In this document: piece after piece, positions 1-5,129 of the stretch
Position numbering within the stretch: the first letter of the stretch is position 1
Layout: each line of letters opens with the position of its first letter
From: Nitrospiraceae bacterium
GTDB lineage: Bacteria; Nitrospirota; UBA9217
DNA: 5,341 nucleotides
NCBI GenBank assembly: GCA_003454665.1
Contig: DMKB01000189.1
Coordinates: forward strand, 3,820 to 9,160
Direction: 5' to 3'
Translations under genes and position numbers: made by a program
Notes under the pieces: model-generated
Told to the model about the DNA's origin: nothing
What the model saw: the letters and a program-made list of their open reading frames with translations, nothing else
Database searches by the model: none

Positions 1-494
1 CCCGCCGCAAGAGGCTCACCCTCGCCATAGCCGCCGGGGCAGCAGCAGTGCTCTTTGTCGTGAATATGGGGGTAAAATATTATATTGTCCGGTCCACCTA
101 CGGCAGACTCGACCGGGCAATCAATGAACTCTACCGTAAGACCTTTCCCGAGGCAAAGGCGGTGCAGGATCCCGTTCGTGAGATGCGCGACAAGCTCCAG
201 GCCGCGAAAAAGAAATTCGGCGTCCTGGGAAGCGGCTCTTCGGCCCTCGATGTGATGAAAGCGGTTACCGAGGGAGTTCCGAAGGAAGTGCGGGTGAATT
301 TCTTCGAGTTCAGGCTCGAGGGGGAGCGGCTGAAGCTTCGCGGTGAGGCCCAGTCCTTCGAGGCCGTCGACAAGGTCAAGGCGGAGCTCGAGAAGGCAGA
401 GCCCTTCGCCGAAGTGGTGGTCAAGAACACGAGGATGGGCGTGCAGAACAAGGTGAAGTTCCGGATGGAGATCAAGCTGAAGCAGGAAGTTTAA
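1..494 (+). CDS. gspL: Type II secretion system protein GspL, C-terminal part (5' end outside window)
   Basis: The frame is open from base 3 to the TAA at 492-494, giving 163 residues with no start in the window, so the gene is cut by the window edge. GspL is the bitopic inner-membrane protein that links the cytoplasmic ATPase GspE to GspM. Seen here: a basic RRKR stretch, a hydrophobic segment (visible residues about 5-25), then a periplasmic part. That part contains an 'ELYRKTFPEA...DPVREMRDKL' stretch (about 42-66), which is characteristic of the GspL periplasmic region, and a C-terminal alpha/beta region (about 78-163) consistent with the GspL_C ferredoxin-like fold. The actin-like cytoplasmic domain would lie upstream. 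The neighbours gspM and gspN support the call. A start at GTG 48 would cut the membrane segment and is not the real start. PilN-like proteins have a similar fold but are less likely in this context. Confidence 0.85.
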   Translation, partial: RRKRLTLAIAAGAAAVLFVVNMGVKYYIVRSTYGRLDRAINELYRKTFPEAKAVQDPVREMRDKLQAAKKKFGVLGSGSSALDVMKAVTEGVPKEVRVNFFEFRLEGERLKLRGEAQSFEAVDKVKAELEKAEPFAEVVVKNTRMGVQNKVKFRMEIKLKQEV

Positions 495-512
495 CGTAAA
501 GAATATGTTAGC

Positions 513-540
513 CACGAATTAGCACGAATGAACGCGAATT
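513..540 (+). repeat. Three decamer units with CACGAAT/CGCGAAT core
   Basis: CACGAATT, CACGAATG and CGCGAATT begin at 513, 523 and 533, exactly 10 bp apart, with two variable bases between cores. The block lies in the 132-bp gspL-gspM gap, where T2SS genes normally abut or overlap. From memory, repeats of the 'CCACGAATNNACACGAAT' kind are common between genes in environmental genomes. Their function is unknown to me. Confidence 0.75.
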
Positions 541-546
541 TAAAAG

Positions 547-574
547 CCAGACGAGATGGTAGATAAAAGATAGA
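547..574 (+). repeat. Short heptamer array with AGATNNN units
   Basis: Reading in steps of seven from 547 gives CCAGACG, AGATGGT, AGATAAA and AGATAGA. Three consecutive units (554-574) share AGAT at the same phase. It directly follows the decamer block, so the gspL-gspM gap is largely made of short-period repeats. The array is short and chance cannot be excluded from this copy alone; the longer 7-bp arrays elsewhere in the window make it more credible. Confidence 0.5.
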
Positions 575-600
575 TGAGCGGTTTGGCATTGTGTGCTCAT

Positions 601-618
601 CGGTGGTTGCAACTACCG
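601..618. other. Inverted repeat just upstream of the gspM start
   Basis: The arms CGGTGGTTG and CAACTACCG form an 18-bp palindrome with one mismatched position per arm, which would be a G-U pair in RNA. In mRNA it could fold as a six-pair stem with a UUGCAA loop, ending eight bases before the ATG at 627, where a ribosome binding site would be expected and none is seen. It may limit gspM translation or bind a regulator. If gspM starts at GTG 591, it would lie inside the coding region. Confidence 0.4.
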
Positions 619-626
619 GTATTTCT

Positions 627-1127
627 ATGAAACTTGACACACGAGAAAAGAAAATAGTTATCTTCGGCGGGGCGGCGGCGGCCGTTATTCTGCTTTATTT
701 ATTGGTCCTTGCCCCGATAAGCAAAGACCTGGGCCGCAAGAGAGACTCGATCCCGAAAAAGGAGCAGCAGCTTGTGGAGATGCGGCGGCAGCGGGAGCAG
801 TATCTCGAGCTGAAGCAGCGCCTGCAGCAGGTACAGGCAGCGGCGGCGAAGCGGGGCCCCATCCTGACGGAAATAGAGAATATCACGAGGCGGGCGAACC
901 TGAGCAGCAAGATCGTATCGCTTAAGCCCCAGGCCGGTGTGGAAGCAGAAGGGTTCAAGGAAAATGTCGTGCAGATCAGGCTCAAGAACGTCAGCCTCTA
1001 CGACATTGTGAACTATGTGTACAGGCTCGAAAAAGCAACGCTCCGGATCAGGAAGCTCTATTTCAAGCCCCGTTTCGACAATCCGAAACTCCTGAATTCG
1101 ACAATCCTCGTTTCGAGCGCCGAGTAG
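627..1127 (+). CDS. gspM: Type II secretion system protein GspM
   Basis: GspM is a bitopic inner-membrane protein that partners GspL in the T2SS assembly platform. The 166-residue product has a short charged N-terminus (MKLDTREKK, resembling the family's usual 'REK(R/K)' start) and one membrane helix (about 9-30). Next come a charged, Q/R/E-rich coiled-coil stretch (about 33-75) and a C-terminal alpha/beta domain (about 85-166) consistent with the GspM/PilO ferredoxin-like fold. I chose ATG 627 because it gives the usual short cytoplasmic tail. The frame is also open to GTG 591, adding 12 residues (MCSSVVATTGIS) that look unlike a GspM N-terminus. Neither start has a good Shine-Dalgarno. The gap from gspL is 132 bp and filled with repeats; gspN starts 16 bp downstream. 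Identification rests on topology and order more than on sequence motifs. Confidence 0.8.
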   Translation: MKLDTREKKIVIFGGAAAAVILLYLLVLAPISKDLGRKRDSIPKKEQQLVEMRRQREQYLELKQRLQQVQAAAAKRGPILTEIENITRRANLSSKIVSLKPQAGVEAEGFKENVVQIRLKNVSLYDIVNYVYRLEKATLRIRKLYFKPRFDNPKLLNSTILVSSAE

Positions 1128-1143
1128 GATATGCGAGTAGAAC

Positions 1144-1974
1144 ATGATCGATAGGAAGATACTCATCAGAAGACTGTTATTCGCCGGGTATTTTGTTCTG
1201 GCGTTCTTTTTATTTCTCCTCCTCCTCTTTCCCTTCGACCGGATAAAGTCCCGCCTCGAGACCGAGGTCCGCAACAGGACGCCGCTGGAGCTGCATATCA
1301 CCGGCATTTCACCGCGGTTTTTCAACCGGTTTGTGCTGAGTGATGTTGTCGTGTCCGACGGGAAGGGCAGGGTCCTGTTCGAGAGCCAGTCGATATACAC
1401 AAAAGTCTCGATCTGCGGACTGCTGCGCGGGCTGCTTGCGGTGAGCGTGGATGCCGAGGCCTACGGCGGTGAGCTGCTCGTCTCAGCGCGGCAGGAGAGC
1501 AAAGAGCAGTCAATCAGCATCGACGCCAATGAGCTGGACATCGGCGCCTATGCCCTGCTGAAGGACCTCGGGGTAAAGGTCTCGGGAAAGCTCGGCGGCA
1601 CCTTCGAGATGACCGGGAACTCCGGCAAGGGAAGGCTGTGGGCTAAGGACCTGGCGACGCGGGAGCTGACGGTCCAGGGGTTTCCCCTGCCGGATCTTGA
1701 TTTCTCACGGGGGTGGCTGGAGGCGGAGTTGAAAGGCGACCGGGCCACGGTGAAGAAGCTGGAACTTGAAGGCAAGGACCTGAAACTCAGGGTCACGGGA
1801 AGCGTGATACTCCGGCAGCGCGGTACCCTCAACCTTATCGTCAAGGTGAAACCGTCCGAGCTCATGGCCCGGGAGCAGGCGCTGGTTTTTTCCATGCTGA
1901 AGAACCGGGACGCCGAAGGCTTTTATCAGTTTACCCTCGGCGGGACGCTTGACAAGCCTGTGCCGAGACTGTGA
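1144..1974 (+). CDS. gspN: Type II secretion system protein GspN (long, delta-proteobacterial type)
   Basis: The 276-residue product has a short cytoplasmic N-terminus, one membrane helix (about 11-30, rich in F and L) and a periplasmic region that is mostly beta strand. 'RTPLELHITGISPRFF' (about 45-60) and 'FYQFTLGGTLDKPVPRL' (about 260-276) resemble the ends of the GspN family found in Myxococcota, Desulfobacterota and Nitrospirota. The alternating hydrophobic strands (about 60-235) recall AsmA/lipid-transfer-type beta structure. GspN is an accessory inner-membrane T2SS protein of unclear role, present in only some systems. It starts 16 bp after gspM, so the two are probably co-transcribed. 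ATG 1144 is the natural start because the helix follows at once, but there is no strong ribosome binding site. It seems to be the last gene of the operon; no clear intrinsic terminator follows it. Confidence 0.83.
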   Translation: MIDRKILIRRLLFAGYFVLAFFLFLLLLFPFDRIKSRLETEVRNRTPLELHITGISPRFFNRFVLSDVVVSDGKGRVLFESQSIYTKVSICGLLRGLLAVSVDAEAYGGELLVSARQESKEQSISIDANELDIGAYALLKDLGVKVSGKLGGTFEMTGNSGKGRLWAKDLATRELTVQGFPLPDLDFSRGWLEAELKGDRATVKKLELEGKDLKLRVTGSVILRQRGTLNLIVKVKPSELMAREQALVFSMLKNRDAEGFYQFTLGGTLDKPVPRL

Positions 1975-1985
1975 TTTGTGGAGTG

Positions 1986-2048
1986 ACAGGAGTCAGAATA
2001 CAGATAACAGACGTGAGACAACAGAAGGCAGACTGAAGCAACAGAAAA
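1986..2048 (+). repeat. Heptamer array NCAGNNN (copy A of inverted pair)
   Basis: Starting 12 bases after the gspN stop, steps of seven from 1986 give ACAGGAG, TCAGAAT, ACAGATA, ACAGACG, TGAGACA, ACAGAAG and GCAGACT. Six of these seven units carry CAG at the same phase. After a one-base phase shift another ACAGAAA follows at 2041. Bases 2012-2048 match the reverse complement of 5025-5061 at 34 of 37 positions. The array is nearly T-free and has no plausible coding role. Confidence 0.8.
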
Positions 2049-2052
2049 CGGC

Positions 2053-2073
2053 GATCCGGAATCGGGCATCAGA
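2053..2073 (+). repeat. Short NATCNGG heptamer block
   Basis: GATCCGG, AATCGGG and CATCAGA at 2053, 2060 and 2067 are three 7-bp units with ATC at the same phase. It sits directly after the CAG heptamer array, in the same relative order as on the opposite strand at 4972-5061, where the ATC block is longer. The pair therefore looks like one composite element with a length difference. Confidence 0.6.
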
Positions 2074-2082
2074 AAAAAGTAT

Positions 2083-2124
2083 ACAGCAAACAGTAGACAG
2101 AGTACAGACAACAGATCACAGAAT
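2083..2124 (+). repeat. Six perfect-phase ACAGNNN heptamers
   Basis: Steps of seven from 2083 read ACAGCAA, ACAGTAG, ACAGAGT, ACAGACA, ACAGATC and ACAGAAT. Four bases are invariant in all six units and three vary freely, with no interruption in 42 bp. This is the cleanest short-period array in the window. The fixed-core, variable-rest design differs from a simple microsatellite, whose units would be identical copies. Confidence 0.85.
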
Positions 2125-2162
2125 TACTCCGAATCTCATCCTGTCTGAATGCTTTTTCTTTT

Positions 2163-2278
2163 CTCTGCGTCCCAAGTGGCCGCTTCTGGTTCTGGGCTAT
2201 TTGCGCCTCTGCGAGAGATAAAAGTTTTCAGTCTTTCAAGCTTTTGGTTGTATCCGATTTTTCTGCGGAAATCTGCGG
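2163..2278. repeat. Paired CTCTGCG and TCTGCGG words in the gspN-OMP gap
   Basis: CTCTGCG occurs at 2163-2169 and again at 2207-2213. TCTGCGG occurs at 2262-2268 and 2272-2278, exactly 10 bp apart, like the CACGAAT decamers at 513-540. From memory, phrases such as 'TTTGCGCCTCTGCGAGAG' and 'TCTGCGGAAATCTGCGG' recur between genes in many environmental genomes. The rest of 2125-2327 is T-rich and holds no gene or clear terminator that I can see. It lies between the convergent ends of gspN and the outer-membrane gene at 2328. Confidence 0.5.
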
Positions 2279-2327
2279 CCAATTGCCGTTTTTCAGTGTT
2301 CGTTTATGGATTGATTCTTTTACGGGA

Positions 2328-3305
2328 TTAAAACTGGAAGAGAAATCGCGCGTACGCCCCGTGCCGCGTGACCTCGGCCCAGTCCAGATCAGCCGTCGCT
2401 TTTGGGCCATTGGAAGGGTACACCGTGTATGTTCCGTCTTTTGCCTTAAGATGGAGGTACCGGTATCCTGCTCCGAAGTTTACTCTTTTGGTGATCAGGA
2501 AGGTAAGTCCCAGCTTTGCCTCAAACCCGAAGCCAAGAGACAAATGAGTAAAGCTTGGGGCAGCAGTCCTGAAACTGGTCCCGGCGCGTAGGTTCCAGAA
2601 ACCTTCGCCGTAGTACACGGTAACAGGATACAAGGACAGCGAGCCGTTGAGTGACAGCCGTTTTAGTGTATTCCACTCATACAGCGTACCGATCTTCAAG
2701 GCTGTCCAGTAGAAATCGTAGGTAGAGTCAAGGCCGGTCAAAACAGTCCCAACGAGCGGGAATGAATCGCCATTAAACGTGCCTGAGATTGTCTGCACGC
2801 CGTTCCGCATTCTGAGCCGGTCTTCGTAATGCAGAAATCCTACAATAAGGCCCCAGGGATTGCTTGTCCGGTTTCTGCGGCGATAGGCGTTGATCTCGAG
2901 CAGCAGGACGTCGCCGGACAGGTCCTGCTTGGACTGGGAAAAAACATCCACGCCGCCTGAGAGAGGAAAAAATCGGTCTGTGTCCGTGCCCTGGCCGCTG
3001 TTGATGTTTCCGATGCCGAGTGCCGCCTCGAGGGACCAGTCGCTGCCGAGGGGCCGGGAACCTTTGAGAATGGTGATGGGGCTGTTGATCCGCTCGAAGG
3101 TGAGTTCAGATTCGACCTTGCCGGGGCCGCTCGAACCGCTGTTCGAGAATGAAATCTGCCAGCCTGCGTCGGCTCGTGAAAACCATTCCTCGATGGCGAA
3201 CGACCATTTTCCATTCTCGTTCTGTTCTTCGGCAAGAGCGGGTATGGGCGGGGAGAAGCAGGCAAGGAAAGAAAGCACAAGAAAATAATTTGTGACTTTG
3301 CTCAT
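2328..3305 (-). CDS. Predicted outer-membrane beta-barrel protein, omptin-like but probably not a protease
   Basis: The 325-residue product has a signal peptide (residues 1-26, hydrophobic core 'YFLVLSFLACF', likely cut after ALA26). It has alternating amphipathic strands throughout and a C-terminal phenylalanine in 'YARFLFQF', the usual signature for outer-membrane insertion. ATG 3305 is preceded by GAGGAG at 3309-3314, a usable though close ribosome binding site. The strand and loop pattern resembles omptins: a 'SELTFERINSPITILKG' strand (about 66-82), D108-x-D110 in 'GQGTDTDRF', 'GFLHYEDRLRMRNGVQ' (156-171) and 'GLDSTYDFYW' (191-200). Omptins use a D-x-D pair and a D-x-H pair. The first is present; at the expected place of the second I see 'YYGEGFWNLR' (231-240), with no D-x-H. 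A non-proteolytic member or relative is therefore likely. It is separated from the upstream gene by a terminator; a promoter of its own was not clear. Confidence 0.7.
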   Translation of the reverse strand: MSKVTNYFLVLSFLACFSPPIPALAEEQNENGKWSFAIEEWFSRADAGWQISFSNSGSSGPGKVESELTFERINSPITILKGSRPLGSDWSLEAALGIGNINSGQGTDTDRFFPLSGGVDVFSQSKQDLSGDVLLLEINAYRRRNRTSNPWGLIVGFLHYEDRLRMRNGVQTISGTFNGDSFPLVGTVLTGLDSTYDFYWTALKIGTLYEWNTLKRLSLNGSLSLYPVTVYYGEGFWNLRAGTSFRTAAPSFTHLSLGFGFEAKLGLTFLITKRVNFGAGYRYLHLKAKDGTYTVYPSNGPKATADLDWAEVTRHGAYARFLFQF

Positions 3306-3359
3306 CTGCTCCTCGTCTGAGCGCGCTGATTATGCAGAAAAAAGGGCATATTATTGCAC

Positions 3360-3416
3360 AAAAAATAAGAAGGGGCAAAGACATGAGCCTGTTTTCGTGA
3401 CTCACGGCCTTGCCCC
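3360..3416 (-). terminator. Rho-independent terminator after the TraF_2-like gene
   Basis: Read on the minus strand, arms at 3398-3416 and 3372-3390 (outermost pairing GGGGCAA with TTGCCCC, inner TGAG with CTCA, some mismatches) enclose a 7-base loop. They are followed at once by TTCTTATTTTTT (3371-3360). This is the standard hairpin plus T-tract. It lies 47 bp after the stop of the 3463-4665 gene and 55 bp before the start of the 2328-3305 gene, so the two should be largely separate transcription units. Confidence 0.8.
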
Positions 3417-3462
3417 ATAGCATTTAAGCGTTATGTAAAGCTACGCGAATGCTGAAACAGCC

Positions 3463-4665
3463 TCAGAACCTGAATGCCAGGTCCAGAGACGCCTGGAATT
3501 CCTCCTCCTGGAAATCATAAGCCCCTGCCAGGTCCGCGCGGAAGAAAAAGACCCGCATGCCGACGCCTGCCGTGTAGACAAGGTTGGCGTCGCTGTCGGC
3601 CATATTCTTGTACAGGCCGCCCCGGATGCTTACGACCTCGGAAGGAAGGGTAAGTTCCAGTCCTGCTGCCGCGGTCTGGTCTTCGTAGCCGGGGATGCCC
3701 ACGCTCTCGTTCTTGGTGATGTCGTAGTCCGCTGCAATGGTCACATTCTTGAAAGGGTTCCATGCGAAGCCGGCACGGATTTGGGGCTCAAGTTCTATTT
3801 CCTTTGTCCGGGGTACTATTGCTACATCATTTGCCGGCTGCTTCTCCGCATACTGCCCCTGGATAGGAAAGGATGGAGAGTTCAGGTACCTTCCCACGAC
3901 ACCGATGCTGAAAGTGTCGGATGTTTTAATAAGTATACCGGCATCGAATGATGGTTCCTCGCTACTGGTTTCACTGGCATCGAGACTATCTACAAAAGTA
4001 TCAAAGTTATTGGATCCGACATACTCCGAATGCACAAAGGTGCTCGCGTATACCATTTTTGCATTCGCTCCGATGAAAACTTTTTCGCCCAGAGACGTTG
4101 CAAATGTAAACGTTGGCTCTACAGCTCCGATGCCGACTCCTGTAAGAGCGGTATTATTAACACCTACGAATGGTGAAGGACCGACAGTAGGGCTGACATT
4201 TAGGGTGTCCACCGTGGGGTAGATTCCCCCGTATATCAGGCCGAGGGTACTGAACGCCATAGCGGAATTTCCCATGGGTATGGAGATCATGAGCCCAAGA
4301 GAGGAATCAAGATCAGTGCCATTGTTCGGTTGGTCGAGGTCGTTGATTAACTGTATCAGTTCATTTATCGCATTAACGTCGCCCCCACCCGCCGCAGCAT
4401 AAATGTCATTAATTCTGTTCCACGTTTCCTCGATTTCCATGTTGTCGCGGAGTCCCACTCCTACGGGTACCCGGATTTCGACTTTCTTGAAATCCGCCAG
4501 TGCCGCGGGATTCCAGTAGACCGCCGACGAGTCGTTCACCGCAGCCACGGATGCGCCACCCATGCCGAGGGCGCGCGGGCCGAGAATGGAGAAAGGCGCG
4601 GCCTGCGAAAGGGCAGGTGCCATGACGAGTGCAACGGCCATGAGTATAATAAACTTTCTTTTCAT
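3463..4665 (-). CDS. TraF_2/PorV-like outer-membrane beta-barrel protein
   Basis: The 400-residue product begins with a clear signal peptide (MKRK, hydrophobic core to about residue 20, cleavage near SQA22). The mature N-terminus 'FSILGPRALGMGGASVAAVNDSSAVYWNPAAL' (25-56) is the conserved opening of barrels related to PorV, UPF0164 and FadL, in which a GMGG-A and a WNPAAL motif are typical. The rest alternates beta strands with polar loops, including an acidic S/E/D-rich loop (about 217-240), and ends in 'LDLAFRF', a terminal-F insertion signal. Such proteins are often named 'conjugal transfer protein TraF' from family PF13729. Nothing here suggests conjugation, so that name should not be taken as function; a role in transport or surface assembly is only possible. 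ATG 4665 is fixed by a perfect Shine-Dalgarno eight bases upstream. It has its own promoter and terminator. Confidence 0.8.
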   Translation of the reverse strand: MKRKFIILMAVALVMAPALSQAAPFSILGPRALGMGGASVAAVNDSSAVYWNPAALADFKKVEIRVPVGVGLRDNMEIEETWNRINDIYAAAGGGDVNAINELIQLINDLDQPNNGTDLDSSLGLMISIPMGNSAMAFSTLGLIYGGIYPTVDTLNVSPTVGPSPFVGVNNTALTGVGIGAVEPTFTFATSLGEKVFIGANAKMVYASTFVHSEYVGSNNFDTFVDSLDASETSSEEPSFDAGILIKTSDTFSIGVVGRYLNSPSFPIQGQYAEKQPANDVAIVPRTKEIELEPQIRAGFAWNPFKNVTIAADYDITKNESVGIPGYEDQTAAAGLELTLPSEVVSIRGGLYKNMADSDANLVYTAGVGMRVFFFRADLAGAYDFQEEEFQASLDLAFRF

Positions 4666-4673
4666 AGAGTTAT

Positions 4674-4680
4674 CCTCCTT
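4674..4680 (-). promoter_or_regulatory. Ribosome binding site AAGGAGG
   Basis: On the minus strand AAGGAGG is followed by eight bases and then ATG 4665. It is the strongest Shine-Dalgarno in the window and settles the start of the TraF_2-like gene. It implies high translation of this barrel compared with the gsp genes, which lack good sites. Confidence 0.9.
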
Positions 4681-4702
4681 AAGATACGCTACAGCTTTCT
4701 AA

Positions 4703-4730
4703 AAGATAGCATGGGAATCACATTTGTCAA
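4703..4730 (-). promoter_or_regulatory. Sigma70-type promoter of the TraF_2-like gene
   Basis: On the minus strand a perfect TTGACA (4725-4730) is followed after 16 bp by TATCTT (4703-4708), which is directly preceded by TGC, an extended -10 element. The predicted transcript would start near 4696 and have a leader of about 30 bases that includes the AAGGAGG site. The -10 hexamer matches consensus at only four of six positions, which the extended element could offset. Confidence 0.65.
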
Positions 4731-4767
4731 GCTTTGGTATGATTATTATTTGTGTGAAATGAACAGG

Positions 4768-4785
4768 TTGGGTAATATTACCCAA
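4768..4785. promoter_or_regulatory. 18-bp perfect palindrome, possible operator
   Basis: TTGGGTAATATTACCCAA is identical to its own reverse complement over all 18 bases. Its centre lies about 80 bp upstream of the predicted start of the TraF_2-like transcript and 38 bp beyond the -35 edge, where a dimeric activator could bind. No regulator gene is in the window, so the protein partner is unknown. It is not followed by a T-tract on either strand, so it is not a terminator. Confidence 0.5.
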
Positions 4786-4792
4786 AATGCTC

Positions 4793-4868
4793 GCCTCCTG
4801 TGCGTAGTCTCGACAAGCCCGCATTCATTGTGGTCAAGCCGTGAAGAGACATAGGTTTCGAAGGAGGC
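4793..4868. other. Nested inverted repeats of unknown role
   Basis: GCCTCCT (4793-4799) pairs with AGGAGGC (4862-4868). Inside it, GTCTC (4807-4811) pairs with GAGAC (4846-4850), leaving a 34-base loop. This could be a folded RNA or the remnant of a longer repeat. Arms are short and the internal bulges are unequal (7 and 11 bases), so support is weak. The block joins the palindrome to the heptamer arrays. Confidence 0.3.
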
Positions 4869-4872
4869 TCGA

Positions 4873-4907
4873 AATTCCAAATCCCAAAAGGCAAATCCCA
4901 AATAATA
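4873..4907 (+). repeat. AATCCCA heptamer array
   Basis: Steps of seven from 4873 give AATTCCA, AATCCCA, AAAGGCA, AATCCCA and AATAATA. Two units are identical and the others are diverged at two or more positions. It opens a run of four different heptamer arrays that fills most of the DNA up to the radA promoter. Confidence 0.65.
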
Positions 4908-4962
4908 GTCAAATATAAAAAAATCCAAAGTTCAAATCAATGTCAAATATCAAAGTGCAAAA
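4908..4962 (+). repeat. NTCAAAN heptamer array
   Basis: GTCAAAT (4908), TCCAAAG (4924), TTCAAAT (4931), GTCAAAT (4942), ATCAAAG (4949) and TGCAAAA (4956) share a CAAA core. Consecutive members are seven bases apart except for an A-rich break after 4914 and a four-base break at 4938-4941. It follows directly on the AATCCCA array with no phase change at 4908. Confidence 0.6.
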
Positions 4963-4971
4963 TGTATGACT

Positions 4972-5013
4972 CAGGATGCCTGATGCCGGATTCCCGATTC
5001 CTGATCCCGGATA
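4972..5013 (-). repeat. Six NATCNGG heptamers
   Basis: On the minus strand, reading from 5013 down in steps of seven: TATCCGG, GATCAGG, AATCGGG, AATCCGG, CATCAGG and CATCCTG. ATC is at the same phase in all six units and GG follows in five. It is the longer counterpart of the three-unit block at 2053-2073 and has the same position relative to the CAG array. Confidence 0.8.
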
Positions 5014-5024
5014 GACGATCACAA

Positions 5025-5080
5025 TTTTCTGTTGCATCAGTCTGTCTTCTGTTGTCTCATGTCTGCATTCTGTCTATTGC
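5025..5080 (-). repeat. Heptamer array NCAGNNN (copy B, inverted relative to 1986-2048)
   Basis: On the minus strand, from 5080 down: GCAATAG, ACAGAAT, GCAGACA, TGAGACA, ACAGAAG, ACAGACT, GATGCAA and CAGAAAA. Bases 5061-5025 match 2012-2048 at 34 of 37 positions, including the off-motif units TGAGACA and GA(A/T)GCAA. The two copies are therefore related by descent or duplication rather than independent low-complexity DNA. It ends 11 bp before the radA -35 box. Confidence 0.8.
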
Positions 5081-5091
5081 TAAATAACACT

Positions 5092-5120
5092 TTGACAATC
5101 TTTGGGCGTTGCCATACAAT
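5092..5120 (+). promoter_or_regulatory. Near-consensus sigma70 promoter of radA
   Basis: A perfect TTGACA (5092-5097), a 17-bp spacer and TACAAT (5115-5120, five of six consensus bases) form the best promoter in the window. The -10 box ends only nine bases before the radA ATG, so transcription should begin at about 5126-5130, at or within a few bases of the start codon. Confidence 0.8.
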
Positions 5121-5129
5121 GCCTTCATT

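Noticed and set aside
699..1400. Long minus-strand open frame of 233 codons opposite gspM and gspN
   Set aside because: It spans the ends of two well-supported plus-strand genes, has no protein-family features and reads as a low-complexity shadow rich in R, L and S.
2105..2166. Terminator for gspN (CAGACA/TGTCTG followed by a T-rich run)
   Set aside because: The arms are only six bases with a 31-base loop, and one arm is part of the heptamer array; the T-run alone is not enough.
1949..2221. Plus-strand open frame of 90 codons after gspN
   Set aside because: It overlaps the gspN end and its translation is simply the heptamer arrays read as codons; no ribosome binding site or domain features.
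3320..3360. Promoter for the 2328-3305 gene (CATAAT near 3328-3333, minus strand)
   Set aside because: No acceptable -35 hexamer at 16-18 bp and the upstream DNA is the terminator T-tract; too weak to annotate.
3737..4222. Plus-strand open frame of 161 codons opposite the TraF_2-like gene
   Set aside because: The minus-strand gene has a signal peptide, perfect Shine-Dalgarno, promoter and terminator; this frame is its shadow.
4773..4781. TAATATTAC, which equals the rolling-circle nick site of geminiviruses
   Set aside because: There is no replication initiator gene or mobile context; the match follows from the symmetry of the palindrome and is probably coincidence.
4746..4928. Minus-strand open frame of 60 codons in the gap before radA
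   Set aside because: It crosses the palindrome and the AATCCCA repeats, lacks a ribosome binding site, and its start is made of repeat sequence.
2012..5061. Transposon with terminal inverted repeats
   Set aside because: No transposase lies between the copies, the matching repeats are internal parts of longer arrays, and I see no target-site duplication.
4873..5080. Possible CRISPR array
   Set aside because: Units are 7 bp with no 25-40 bp repeats or spacers and no cas genes nearby.
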